Positions 26,151 through 36,611 of a stretch of 64,000 nucleotides of DNA are shown here, piece after piece. Source of the DNA: Caldilineales bacterium (GTDB lineage: Bacteria; Chloroflexota; Anaerolineae; J102); assembly GCA_019695115.1 (NCBI GenBank), contig JAIBAP010000016.1, positions 1-64,000 of the forward strand. Direction: 5' to 3'. The position numbers and the translations under genes are program-made. The first letter of the stretch is position 1; each line of letters starts with the position of its first letter. Under the pieces are notes generated by a model, which saw only the letters and a program-made list of their open reading frames with translations, was not told where the DNA came from and searched no databases.

Positions 26151-27269
26151 TTACTTGCAACTGGCGTGTTCGGGGTAATACTGGCAGAGATTGTCTTTGG
26201 TGATGAAGACGTGGTCGACGTAGATAGCCGGCGGCAAGGGTTTGCAGTTGAGCAGGTCGAGGATGGCCGGGATCAGGTAAGAGCCGTATTTCTCCGGGAA
26301 ATAGGCAGTCGATCCGAGATGGCGGCTGCCCTCTTTGACCATTTCATCCTGGCCGGAAGGATCGGCGCCCTGCGCCACCACCACGATGTCTTCCTTGCGT
26401 CCGGCGGCTTCGAAGGCGGCGATGGTGCCCAGGGCCGTGCCTTCGTTGATGTTGATGCCGACGACGTGACGGGCGTCGGGGATCTTGGGCAGGGTGTCGC
26501 TGACCACCTTGAAGGCCTCATCCTGGGTGTTCTTGCTGTCCAGGTGGAAGATCATATCATCGGCCGGTTTGGTCTTGACGTTGTTCAGGAGGCCTTCCAA
26601 CTGCCCTTGTAGACGAGCCGCCGGGATGGGGCCCGATTGCGGTAGTTCCAGGGCGACAACGGCATCCAGCTTGCCATCCCAGTTTTCGTTCACCCATTTG
26701 GCCGCGGCCTCACCGGCCATGTAGCCGGCCCGATAATTGTCGGCTCCGAAGAAGGTGGCGCCCGGCATGGGGATGTCGATAGCGATAACCGGGATGTTCT
26801 CGCGGCGGAACTTGTCCATGATCACGTTGCCGAACTTCTCATCGGTCTGAAACTCGATCACGCCATTGACCCCTTGTAGGATGAAATTGTCGGCGTTGGC
26901 CAGCGCCGTGGCGCCATCGAGCTTGTTGTCGGCGATGACCAGATCGACCCCCGCCTTGGCGGCTTCATCCTTGATGCCCTGTTCCACCAGTTGGGTGAAG
27001 ACGATATCTTCGGTCAGGTTGGCAAAACCGATCTTGTATTTGTCCTTCGTTGTTGCACATTCCTGCGCCACTGGCGTGGCCTGCACTTGCACCTCGACCG
27101 TCTCTTTGACGACCACAGTTTGCTGCACCGGCACCTCCACCGTTTCCTTGACGACCACCGTTTCCTTGACAATCTGGGGTGTGGCCGGGGCGGCGCAGGC
27201 GGCGAGAGCCAGGAGCAGGACGGCGACGCCCAACAGAATGGCTAGTTTCATCGTTCGCGTGAGCTTCAT
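26151..27269 (-). CDS. Sugar ABC transporter substrate-binding lipoprotein
   Basis: A 372-residue binding protein. Signal peptide with lipobox LALAAC, then a tether made of VVKETVEVPVQQTVVVKETV-like repeats, then a type I periplasmic-binding fold (Peripla_BP_4) from about residue 78: YKIGFANLTEDIVF, VIADNKLDG, IPVIAIDIPMPGATFFGADNYRAG, GININEGTALG, VAQGADPSG, GSTAYFPEKYG. The ligand is not identifiable, but the DUF-like sensor half of the divergent regulator at 27518 is clearly homologous to it. RBS AAGAGGAG precedes the ATG. First gene of the minus-strand transporter operon. Confidence 0.93.
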   Translation of the reverse strand: MKLTRTMKLAILLGVAVLLLALAACAAPATPQIVKETVVVKETVEVPVQQTVVVKETVEVQVQATPVAQECATTKDKYKIGFANLTEDIVFTQLVEQGIKDEAAKAGVDLVIADNKLDGATALANADNFILQGVNGVIEFQTDEKFGNVIMDKFRRENIPVIAIDIPMPGATFFGADNYRAGYMAGEAAAKWVNENWDGKLDAVVALELPQSGPIPAARLQGQLEGLLNNVKTKPADDMIFHLDSKNTQDEAFKVVSDTLPKIPDARHVVGININEGTALGTIAAFEAAGRKEDIVVVAQGADPSGQDEMVKEGSRHLGSTAYFPEKYGSYLIPAILDLLNCKPLPPAIYVDHVFITKDNLCQYYPEHASCK

Positions 27270-27431
27270 AGGGATTTCTCCTCTTGCTGAGTGGGTTAAG
27301 CTTAAGAAAAGGAAACAGCAGCAACGATGTTCTTGTGGTTTTGGCTCTTCCTCTCCGCCACCTCCTTGTCAGAATGCTCACTAAACGCAGGCGCCTGGTC
27401 GACAGATCGTGTGCTTCTGACTGCGTAGTGA

Positions 27432-27471
27432 TTGACGAAACTTGTCGAAGTTTGACGAACTTTGTTGAATA
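27432..27471. promoter_or_regulatory. Candidate operator: four 10-bp direct repeats
   Basis: Four consecutive 10-bp units start at 27432, 27442, 27452 and 27462, with consensus TTGwCGAAnT (units 1 and 3 TTGACGAA, unit 2 TTGTCGAA, unit 4 TTGTTGAA). The period equals one helical turn, as in known DeoR-family operators built from several short direct repeats. It lies in the divergent spacer between the transporter operon and the DeoR/binding-protein fusion and overlaps the candidate promoter of the latter. Confidence 0.6.
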
Positions 27472-27480
27472 TGGTAGCAT
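27452..27480 (+). promoter_or_regulatory. Candidate sigma-70-type promoter for the DeoR/binding-protein fusion
   Basis: TTGACG at 27452-27457 and TAGCAT at 27475-27480 are separated by 17 bases and lie 38 bases upstream of the ATG. The -35 box is the third operator unit, which would give direct autorepression. Confidence 0.5.
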
Positions 27481-27517
27481 GCACCACAGAGAATGTCAAA
27501 GATCGCAAGGAGCTGCG

Positions 27518-29209
27518 ATGATGAGCAACGGCATGACCACATTCGAGCGTCGCCAGCGGATCCTGAAACACTTGGAGGAGCAGCCGGTCGTCAAAGTAAC
27601 CGAGCTGGCGGTTGAACTCGATGTCTCGGAAGGTACGATACGCAACGACCTGGCGGCTTTGGAGTCCGAAAGCCGCTTGCTGCGTGTGCGCGGCGGCGCC
27701 GCCGCTATTCAGCAGGCGCCACCTGCCGGCGCGCGGGCCACAAGAAGCTCCGCCAATGTGGAAGCGAAACGCCGGATCGCCCGCTGGGCCGCCGATATGG
27801 TTGACGATGGCGACGCCATCTTCCTGGACGCAAGTTCGACTGTGCTACACATGGTCTCTTGCTTGCAGCGCCACCAGCGTTTGAGCATCGTCACCAATGG
27901 TCTGGAAACGGCCCGGCTGCTGGGGGAAACGACCCCGCATACTGTCATCCTGTTGGGCGGCGTGTTAGGGGCGAACGCCAACGCCGTCACCGGGTTGTTG
28001 GGGGCGCCGATGGTGGCGGGTCTGCACCTGCGCCGCGCCTTCATCTCGGGGGTGGGCCTGACTGTGGTGGAGGGTCTGACCGAGCGCGACCTGGAGGAAG
28101 CCCGGCTTAAGCAGGTGATCCTGGACAGAGGGTGCGAAGTCGTCGTCCTGGTCGATTCCACCAAACTCGGCAAGGTTGGTTTTGCCCCGTGTCTGCCGAT
28201 TACGCAGATCGCCCATCTGGTCACGGATAGTCGCGCTCCGACCGAGTTCATCCAGGAGTTGCGCCAGTCCGATGTGGCGGTGACGGTGTGCGGTGAGCGC
28301 ACGGTGACGACCTATCATCGCCAACAGCCGGTTTATCGCATCGGCTTTGCCAATCTGACCGAGACCGGCATCCCCTTTGCCATCGATGTGCGGCATGGGC
28401 TGGAAAGGGCCGCCGCCGAGCGGCAGGTGGGCCTGGTATTAGCGGACAACCGGCTGAGTGGCGAGCACGCCCTGAAAGTGGCTGACTATCTGATCGAGAA
28501 GGAAGTCGACCTGGTGATTGAATATCAGATCGATGCCGCCATGAACAGTTTGCTGATGGATAAGTTCAGCCGCGCCGGCGTTCCCGTCATTGCCGTGGAC
28601 ATTCCCCTGGTCGGGGCGACGTTTTTTGGCATCGATAACTATCGGGCCGGTCTCAGCGCCGGCACCGCGATGGGGAAGTGGGTGGCGGCGAACTGGGCGG
28701 CGGAACTGAGCCATGTGATCATACTGGAAGAGCCGCGCGCCGGCGATCTACCGGCCAGCCGCATCCACGGCCAGTTGGATGGTTTGCAGGAGGTGCTAGG
28801 GCCGATCCCGGAAGCGAAGTGGCTACGTGTGGATAGTGGCAATACAAGCGAGATCAGTGAGCGCGGTGTCTTGCAGGCGCTTCAAAATCTGATGGACGCA
28901 CACCATGTCGCCATTCTGTCGTTCAATGATGACGCCGCTTTGGGGGCGCTGCGGGCGGCGCAGAAATTGGGGCGGGAAGACACTGTGGCTATCGTCGGGC
29001 AGGGCGCCGATCGCTTGGTGCGACACGAAATCCGCCAGCGCAATTCCCCCGTCATCGGCTCGACCGCCTTCATGCCCGAAGCCTACGGCGAGAAGCTCAT
29101 CGACCTGGCTCTCGACATCCTCGAGGGCAAACCCGTACCCCCGGCTGTGTTCATGGAACCGGTTTTCATCGATGCCGCTAACATCGATGATTACTACGCC
29201 GATTCCTGA
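27518..29209 (+). CDS. DeoR-family regulator fused to a sugar-binding-protein domain
   Basis: A 563-residue, three-part cytoplasmic protein. Residues 1-65: DeoR helix-turn-helix (ERRQRILKHLEEQPVVKVTELAVELDVSEGTIRNDLAALE, then LLRVRGGA). Residues about 77-250: DeoRC sensor (FLDASSTVLHMV, TVILLGGVL, VVLVDSTKLGKVGF). Residues about 273-560: type I periplasmic-binding fold without a signal peptide, closely matching the adjacent transporter binding protein (YRIGFANLTE; LADNRLSG; PVIAVDIPLVGATFFG then DNYRAG; GSTAFMPEAYG). The first ATG of an ATGATG pair follows AAGGAG at 27507. DeoRC domains usually sense sugar phosphates; the extra domain would let the protein read the free sugar as well. It is divergent from the transporter it probably controls. 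Confidence 0.92.
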   Translation: MMSNGMTTFERRQRILKHLEEQPVVKVTELAVELDVSEGTIRNDLAALESESRLLRVRGGAAAIQQAPPAGARATRSSANVEAKRRIARWAADMVDDGDAIFLDASSTVLHMVSCLQRHQRLSIVTNGLETARLLGETTPHTVILLGGVLGANANAVTGLLGAPMVAGLHLRRAFISGVGLTVVEGLTERDLEEARLKQVILDRGCEVVVLVDSTKLGKVGFAPCLPITQIAHLVTDSRAPTEFIQELRQSDVAVTVCGERTVTTYHRQQPVYRIGFANLTETGIPFAIDVRHGLERAAAERQVGLVLADNRLSGEHALKVADYLIEKEVDLVIEYQIDAAMNSLLMDKFSRAGVPVIAVDIPLVGATFFGIDNYRAGLSAGTAMGKWVAANWAAELSHVIILEEPRAGDLPASRIHGQLDGLQEVLGPIPEAKWLRVDSGNTSEISERGVLQALQNLMDAHHVAILSFNDDAALGALRAAQKLGREDTVAIVGQGADRLVRHEIRQRNSPVIGSTAFMPEAYGEKLIDLALDILEGKPVPPAVFMEPVFIDAANIDDYYADS

Positions 29210-29298
29210 AGTGTGGCGCAGAGGGCCAGAACAAAACTGGCGGCCTGCCATCCCGAGGGAACTACGCCAGGCCGCCAGAGGTGTTGCAGGTGATCGGC

Positions 29299-29333
29299 AA
29301 GCGGTCGGAGCGCTCGCAGCGCTCCGACCGCTT
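29299..29333. terminator. Perfect 14-bp hairpin between convergent genes
   Basis: AAGCGGTCGGAGCG (29299-29312) pairs exactly with CGCTCCGACCGCTT (29320-29333) around a 7-base loop. It lies between the convergent fusion regulator and the duplicated binding protein, so it could stop transcription from both sides, but no T-run follows. A weaker hairpin (GGCGGCCTG / CAGGCCGCC) lies just before it at about 29240-29277. Confidence 0.6.
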
Positions 29334-29346
29334 CTCATCCAAAAGT

Positions 29347-31506
<2,160 letters not shown>

Positions 31507-31665
31507 GGATGTCCTCCTTGGACATGGGTGAGATTGGCGTCTTTACAGCAATTCTGAGGCCAAGACACCGGGGGTTGTCAAAACCGCCGGGAAATTGGTC
31601 TCAAGTGATGTGATTGGCTTTTGCGGATTCTCTGATGATCACCTCCTTTGTTGAAAAAGATGGGG

Positions 31666-32706
31666 TCACATTTCGGCCGTCTCGACTTTGCGACTCATGC
31701 GCCTACGGTTGAGAGATTCCTGGATTCTGCTGGCAAGATTGGGTACGAGCACCGAAAGAATCAGCAGGATGCCGACGACGCCGGTTTGTACGTGCCCGGA
31801 GATGTTGGCCAGCCCCATGCCGTTGCGCAGGTTGAGGATGATAAGAATGGAGAGCAAAACGCCGAAGAGACTGCCCGTGCCGCCAAAAATGCTGACGCCG
31901 CCCAGGAGCACCATCGTGATGATATCGAGCTCGAAGCCTTCGGCGGTGCTGCCGCGCACCGCGCCCAAGCGGATCGCATACAGCAGACCTGCCAGCGCCG
32001 AGACCAGGCCCGAGGCCATGAACAGCCACATCTTTACCCGGCGCACACGCACGCCCGAGTAGCGCGCCACGTCTTTGTTGCTGCCGATGACGTAGACGTA
32101 ACGGCCAAAGCCCGAATACTGCAAGAGGATCACGGCCAGGATGATCCCGGCGGCAAACAAGATCAGCGACAACGGCAGTTTCCACAGCACCGGCTGCTGG
32201 CCCAATTGGTTGAGCCAGGCGGGGAAATTGCCGACGGAACGATCTTGCAGCAAGACCAGACTCAGGCCGCGATAGGTGATCAGGCCGGCCAAAGTGACCA
32301 CCAACGAGGGCAGCCCGACCACCGTGATCCAGAAGCCATTGAACAGCCCGCACGCCAGCCCAACCGCAAGGCTGGCCAGGATGGCGACCGGGATGGGGGC
32401 GCCCTTTTCGAACAAGACGGCCAGCGTCGCCGCGGACAGGCCCATCACCGAAGCGACCGAGAGGTCGATCTCGCCGTTGATGATGATGAAGGTCATGATC
32501 AGCGCCACGATGATCTTCTCGATGTACAGATTGAACAAATTGACCCAGTTGCCAGCGGTCAGATAGGAAGGCGTGGCGATGGCATTGAGCACGAAGATGA
32601 TCAGAAAGATTATCAGCAGAAAGCCCTCCCAAGACTTGAGCCACGCCCAGGCTCGAGAGGTGAAACGCTCGCCCGAGGGAGCGATAGCGGCCTGACTAGA
32701 TTGCAT
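31666..32706 (-). CDS. Rhamnose-type ABC transporter permease (RhaP/RhaQ-like)
   Basis: A 346-residue permease: [91 protein letters not shown] and [22 protein letters not shown]. The INGEIDLSV and GNFP features resemble RhaQ/RhaP permeases. The start overlaps the upstream permease stop by 11 bases. The 159-base gap to the binding-protein gene holds only its ribosome-binding site and no recognisable element. Confidence 0.92.
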   Translation of the reverse strand: MQSSQAAIAPSGERFTSRAWAWLKSWEGFLLIIFLIIFVLNAIATPSYLTAGNWVNLFNLYIEKIIVALIMTFIIINGEIDLSVASVMGLSAATLAVLFEKGAPIPVAILASLAVGLACGLFNGFWITVVGLPSLVVTLAGLITYRGLSLVLLQDRSVGNFPAWLNQLGQQPVLWKLPLSLILFAAGIILAVILLQYSGFGRYVYVIGSNKDVARYSGVRVRRVKMWLFMASGLVSALAGLLYAIRLGAVRGSTAEGFELDIITMVLLGGVSIFGGTGSLFGVLLSILIILNLRNGMGLANISGHVQTGVVGILLILSVLVPNLASRIQESLNRRRMSRKVETAEM

Positions 32707-33760
32707 GGGTGCTGCCCTCCGTTTCGATGCTTTGCTCGCCGCGGCCAGAGAGCTGCATTTCGCTGCGCGCCCATATCTGGCGCAGTCGATTCATGATCAC
32801 GGTGTCGATGGCCACCGCAGCCAAAATCAGGATGCCCAGAAGGGCATCGCGCCAGAACTCATTGATCTGCGGCATCCGGCGCAGCCCCTGTTCGAGCAAG
32901 CCGATCAAAATGGCGCCCAAAAAGGCGCCGAAGGCAGAACCGGCGCCGCCGGCCGTGCTCACGCCGCCCACCACCGCGGCGGCAATAGCTTGCAGTTCCA
33001 TGCCTTGCGCGGCCACGACCGTCACATTGCCATACTGACCCAGGAACATGAAGCCTGCCAGCCCTGCCAGCCCGCCGCACAACACGAAGGCCAGGAAGAC
33101 GATGCGCTGCGAAGGAAAGCCCGCGATCCTGGCGGCGTCGGGGTTGGAGCCGATGGCATATAGCCGCCGTCCGTAAGGCAGAAATGCCAGCACCGACTGG
33201 AAGATGATCACTACAGCCAGGGCGATGGCGAAGATAAGGCGAACTTCGAAGTCGCCCAGCGTGGCCAGGTTGATGCTCGGCAGCGTCTGAATCCAGGCGG
33301 GCAGCTTGCTGGTGAGCACAGTCTGGGCATTGGAGTATTCCACCAGGATCGTGCGATAGATGGCCAGTGTGCCCAGGGTGACGATGATGGCCGGCACCCG
33401 GCCGTAGGCGATGATGGCGCCGTTGATCGCTCCCAGGAGAGCGCCGACGGCCAGGGCCATGAGCACAGCGACAAACGGTGAAATGGTATTGTTACGGGTA
33501 AGTTGGGTGCCGACGATATAGGCGGCAAAGCCGACGATCGAGCCAACCGAAAGATCGATGTTGCGGGTGACGATCACCAGTGTTTCGGCCACGGCGACGA
33601 CGGCGATGATAGCGACGCTTGTCTGCAGCCGATTGATGGTGCGAGGACCGACAAAGCCATCAACTTGAGTCTGGAAGAAGACCGTAATCGCCGCCAGTAC
33701 GAGGATGAGAACGAGAGCACGCAGTTGTTCAGGACGGAAGCGGCGCATCAAGGCGTTCAT
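32696..33760 (-). CDS. Rhamnose-type ABC transporter permease, second subunit
   Basis: A 354-residue permease: [82 protein letters not shown] and [34 protein letters not shown] 33760 overlaps the ATPase stop (ATGA); the longer open frame upstream is a shadow of the ATPase gene. The C-terminal 25 residues ([19 protein letters not shown]) form a polar tail. Confidence 0.92.
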   Translation of the reverse strand: MNALMRRFRPEQLRALVLILVLAAITVFFQTQVDGFVGPRTINRLQTSVAIIAVVAVAETLVIVTRNIDLSVGSIVGFAAYIVGTQLTRNNTISPFVAVLMALAVGALLGAINGAIIAYGRVPAIIVTLGTLAIYRTILVEYSNAQTVLTSKLPAWIQTLPSINLATLGDFEVRLIFAIALAVVIIFQSVLAFLPYGRRLYAIGSNPDAARIAGFPSQRIVFLAFVLCGGLAGLAGFMFLGQYGNVTVVAAQGMELQAIAAAVVGGVSTAGGAGSAFGAFLGAILIGLLEQGLRRMPQINEFWRDALLGILILAAVAIDTVIMNRLRQIWARSEMQLSGRGEQSIETEGSTHAI

Positions 33761-35295
33761 GGCTGCACCTCCCGCGGCTGATCCAGGCTGTTGGCCAGCG
33801 CCCCTTCCTCTTTCTGTCCCATCGCCGCCGTCATGATCGTTTCCTGCGTGGCCTGCGCCCGGTCGAAGACGCCCATCTGCCGGCCTTCGCGCATGACCAG
33901 GATGCGGTCGCTCATGGCCAGCACTTCCGGCAGATCCGACGAGATCAGGATGATGCCCAGTCCCTGCGCGGCCAGGTCGCTGACCATGTGATGCACCTCG
34001 GCTTTGGTACGCACGTCGATGCCGCGCGTTGGTTCGTCCAGGATCAGCAGTTTGGGGTTGGCGTTCAGCCACTTGCTCAGCACCACCTTCTGCTGGTTCC
34101 CACCCGACAGCTTACCCACCTCGGTGCGCACTGACGGCGCCCGGATGGAGAGCCGTTGGCGATACTCCTCGGCCGCTGCCGACTCGGCCCCCCGCCGGAT
34201 CAGCCCCATGCCCGAGAGATAGCGGCGGAGCGTGGGCAGACTGATGTTGGCGGTGATATTCATCGCTGTGATCAGCCCCAGCTTGCGCCGGTCTTCGGTG
34301 GCGTAGGCGATGCCCAGCTGTTGGGCTTGTTCGGGGGTGCGAATCTTCACCTCTTTACCCGCGAAGGTGATTTGGCCGTCGTCGGCCGGCTCTACCCCGA
34401 ACAGCGCCAACCCCACATCGGTGCGGCGGGCGCCGATCAGCCCGGCGAAGCCCAACACTTCGCCGCGGTAGACCTCGAAATTGACATCGGCGAAGACGTT
34501 TTCTTTGCCCAGGCCCTGCACCGACATCAGCAGATCGCCACGTTGGACGGCCGTCTTGGCGAAGAAGTCCTCGATCTGGCGCCCGACCATGTCGCGGATG
34601 ACGCCATCGATGCTGACCTGGTTGCGCAGGGCGGACGAGATCCACTTGCCATCCCGTAGCACCGTCACCCGGTCGGCGATGCGCATCACCTCTTCCAGCC
34701 GGTGGCCGATGAACAAGATGGCCACACCCTGAGCCCGCAACGTGTTGACGATCTTGAACAGTTGCTCCACCTCATGGGCCGAGAGCGAGGCAGTCGGCTC
34801 ATCCATGATCAGAACGCGCACCTTGAGCGAGATGGCCTTGGCGATCTCGACTGCCTGTTGTGCAGCCAGCGTCAGCCCCCGCGCCGGTTGTTTGACATCC
34901 AGCTTGACATCCAGCCTGGTCAGGATGGCCCCGGCGTCTTCGTACATTTTGCCCCAGCGCACCACGCGGCCTCGATCCTGATGGCTGATGAAGATGTTTT
35001 CGGCCACGTTCAGGTCGGGGAAGACCATCGGTTCCTGGTAGATGGCAGCGATGCCGTGCGCCTGCGCCTCCTGTGAGTTGCGAATCTGGATCGGCTTGCC
35101 ATCCAGCAGGATCTCGCCCAAATCGGGCTGGTAGATGCCGGTCATCACCTTGATCAAGGTCGACTTCCCGGCGCCATTTTCGCCGATGAGGGCGTGCACC
35201 TCGCCCGGATAAAGGCTGATGCTTACGTCTGACAGCGCTTGCACGCCGGGGAACGATTTCGATATGTTCTTCAGTTCCAGGATCGGTTCGCTCAT
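33757..35295 (-). CDS. Rhamnose-type ABC transporter ATP-binding protein (RhaT-like)
   Basis: A 512-residue double ATPase. Domain 1: [40 protein letters not shown]. Domain 2: degenerate Walker A ([14 protein letters not shown], where RhaT-type proteins read alike), [15 protein letters not shown] and [29 protein letters not shown] in domain 1 is characteristic of the rhamnose/autoinducer subgroup. First gene of the transporter set after the regulator at 35440, separated from it by a repeat tract. Confidence 0.93.
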   Translation of the reverse strand: MSEPILELKNISKSFPGVQALSDVSISLYPGEVHALIGENGAGKSTLIKVMTGIYQPDLGEILLDGKPIQIRNSQEAQAHGIAAIYQEPMVFPDLNVAENIFISHQDRGRVVRWGKMYEDAGAILTRLDVKLDVKQPARGLTLAAQQAVEIAKAISLKVRVLIMDEPTASLSAHEVEQLFKIVNTLRAQGVAILFIGHRLEEVMRIADRVTVLRDGKWISSALRNQVSIDGVIRDMVGRQIEDFFAKTAVQRGDLLMSVQGLGKENVFADVNFEVYRGEVLGFAGLIGARRTDVGLALFGVEPADDGQITFAGKEVKIRTPEQAQQLGIAYATEDRRKLGLITAMNITANISLPTLRRYLSGMGLIRRGAESAAAEEYRQRLSIRAPSVRTEVGKLSGGNQQKVVLSKWLNANPKLLILDEPTRGIDVRTKAEVHHMVSDLAAQGLGIILISSDLPEVLAMSDRILVMREGRQMGVFDRAQATQETIMTAAMGQKEEGALANSLDQPREVQP

Positions 35296-35307
35296 ACACG
35301 CTCCTTG

Positions 35308-35436
35308 CGAAAAGTAATTGGTAATTGGTAATTGGTAATTGGTTATTTGTTATTCGTTATTGATCAATTACCAGTTACCAGTTACCAATTATCAATAATC
35401 AATAACCAATAACCAATAACCAATAACCAATAACTA
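35308..35436. repeat. GTAATTG / CAATAAC minisatellite with inverted halves
   Basis: The first half reads GGTAATT units, the second half CAATTACCAGTTACC then AATAACC units, so the tract can fold on itself. It fills the spacer between the DeoR regulator and the transporter ATPase and could attenuate read-through. Confidence 0.88.
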
Positions 35437-35439
35437 TCT

Positions 35440-36207
35440 CTATACAACATCAACCATGATACCTTTCCGCCGAATCCGTTCGATTTCGGCTTCGGATGCG
35501 TCTTTGGTGGTGATCAGGCGTTGGAGGGCGTCGATGGGGGCGATGACGCCGGCGGCGATGAGGCCGAGCTTGGTGGAGTCGGCCAGGAGGATGGTTTGTT
35601 GCGAGCTGCGGATGGCGCGACGTTTGATCGGGATTTCCTCGAACCCGGCGTTGGTGATCCCGGCCTCGGCCGAGACGCCGCTGGCCGCCAGGAAGGCCTT
35701 GTCGAAGCGCAAATTGTAGCATTCGAAACTGTCGTTAGCGAACACCCCCCCGAAGGTCAGGCTGCGGCCGTGGAGGATGCCGCCGATCAGGATGACGGTG
35801 ATGTGGTCGCGCTCGGTCAGGCGTTGGACGATGTTCAGGCCATAGGTGACCAGGGTGAAGCGAAAGTCCTGGGGGATGTAGCCGAGCATCGACTCGGTGG
35901 TGGTGCCGCCATCCACGAAGACCGTGTCGCCGGGCTGGATGAGATGGGCGGCGGCGCGGCCGATACGTTCCTTTTCGTCGAACTGGGCAATGGCGCGTTC
36001 GCTGTAGGGCGTCTCGCCCGAATTGCCCCCCAACCCGATGGCGCCCCCATAGGTGCGTTCCAGCAGCCCCAAACGGCGCAACTCGTTCAGATCGCGGCGA
36101 ATGGACGACGTGCTGACCCCAAAACGTCCGGCCAGGTCCGTAACGGCGACCCGGCTATTCTCCTCCATCAGCTTCAGGATTTCCTGGCGTCTTTCGGCAG
36201 AATACAT
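35440..36207 (-). CDS. DeoR-family transcriptional regulator
   Basis: A 255-residue conventional DeoR repressor. Helix-turn-helix: ERRQEILKLMEENSRVAVTDLAGRFGVSTSSIRRDLNELRRLGLLERTYGGA. DeoRC sensor: DTVFVDGGTTTESMLGYI, FTLVTYGLNIV, TVILIGGILHGRSLTFGG and TILLADSTKLGLIAAGVI. It precedes the rhamnose-type transporter in the same direction and so most likely controls it in response to a phosphorylated sugar. ATG 36207 is favoured over 36222. A candidate promoter and a four-unit operator lie upstream (36267-36343). Confidence 0.92.
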   Translation of the reverse strand: MYSAERRQEILKLMEENSRVAVTDLAGRFGVSTSSIRRDLNELRRLGLLERTYGGAIGLGGNSGETPYSERAIAQFDEKERIGRAAAHLIQPGDTVFVDGGTTTESMLGYIPQDFRFTLVTYGLNIVQRLTERDHITVILIGGILHGRSLTFGGVFANDSFECYNLRFDKAFLAASGVSAEAGITNAGFEEIPIKRRAIRSSQQTILLADSTKLGLIAAGVIAPIDALQRLITTKDASEAEIERIRRKGIMVDVV

Positions 36208-36266
36208 GGCGCACCTGCGCACACAGTCCGGCAGAACGTGAACGAATTTACCGCACTACGGTCAGA

Positions 36267-36295
36267 AACATAGCACAATGCTGATTGATTGTCAA
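36267..36295 (-). promoter_or_regulatory. Sigma-70-type promoter for the DeoR regulator
   Basis: On the minus strand TTGACA (36295-36290) and TATGTT (36272-36267) are 17 bases apart, a near-consensus promoter about 60 bases upstream of the ATG at 36207. Confidence 0.65.
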
Positions 36296-36303
36296 GACTC
36301 ACC

Positions 36304-36343
36304 CACAAAAATGACAAAGAACATGCGAAAACGTGCAAGAATG
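36304..36343. promoter_or_regulatory. Candidate DeoR operator: four units with 10-bp period
   Basis: Starting at 36304 the plus strand shows four A-rich units (AAAAA, AAAGAA, GAAAA, AAGAA cores) repeating every 10 bases, i.e. TTYTTnnnnG-like on the minus strand, just upstream of the -35 box of the regulator promoter. The rest of the 404-base divergent gap to the metalloprotease gene (36344-36611) holds nothing I recognise apart from the ribosome-binding site AAAGGAG at 36598. Confidence 0.5.
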
Positions 36344-36611
36344 CGCACCAGCTCACTGCACTGTTGCGAAAGACGCTGCGAGGTCTCCGCGGGGCTACTT
36401 ATGAACGGGGTGACGTTTTGGCCTGGCTGTGCCGGCGGTGTATGCTGGGATCGATATGGTTACGCCGGTTGTGGTCGCCAGGTTGTGAAGACGACCTTCG
36501 ATGGAGGTTTGCAGCAGGAGGCACGCCGGTCAGACGCCGGCTGTTCGGTAGATGTCCCACGTTCTGCCCTATTCACGCCCCCCCCATGTCTGCCCAAAAG
36601 GAGATTCTCCG

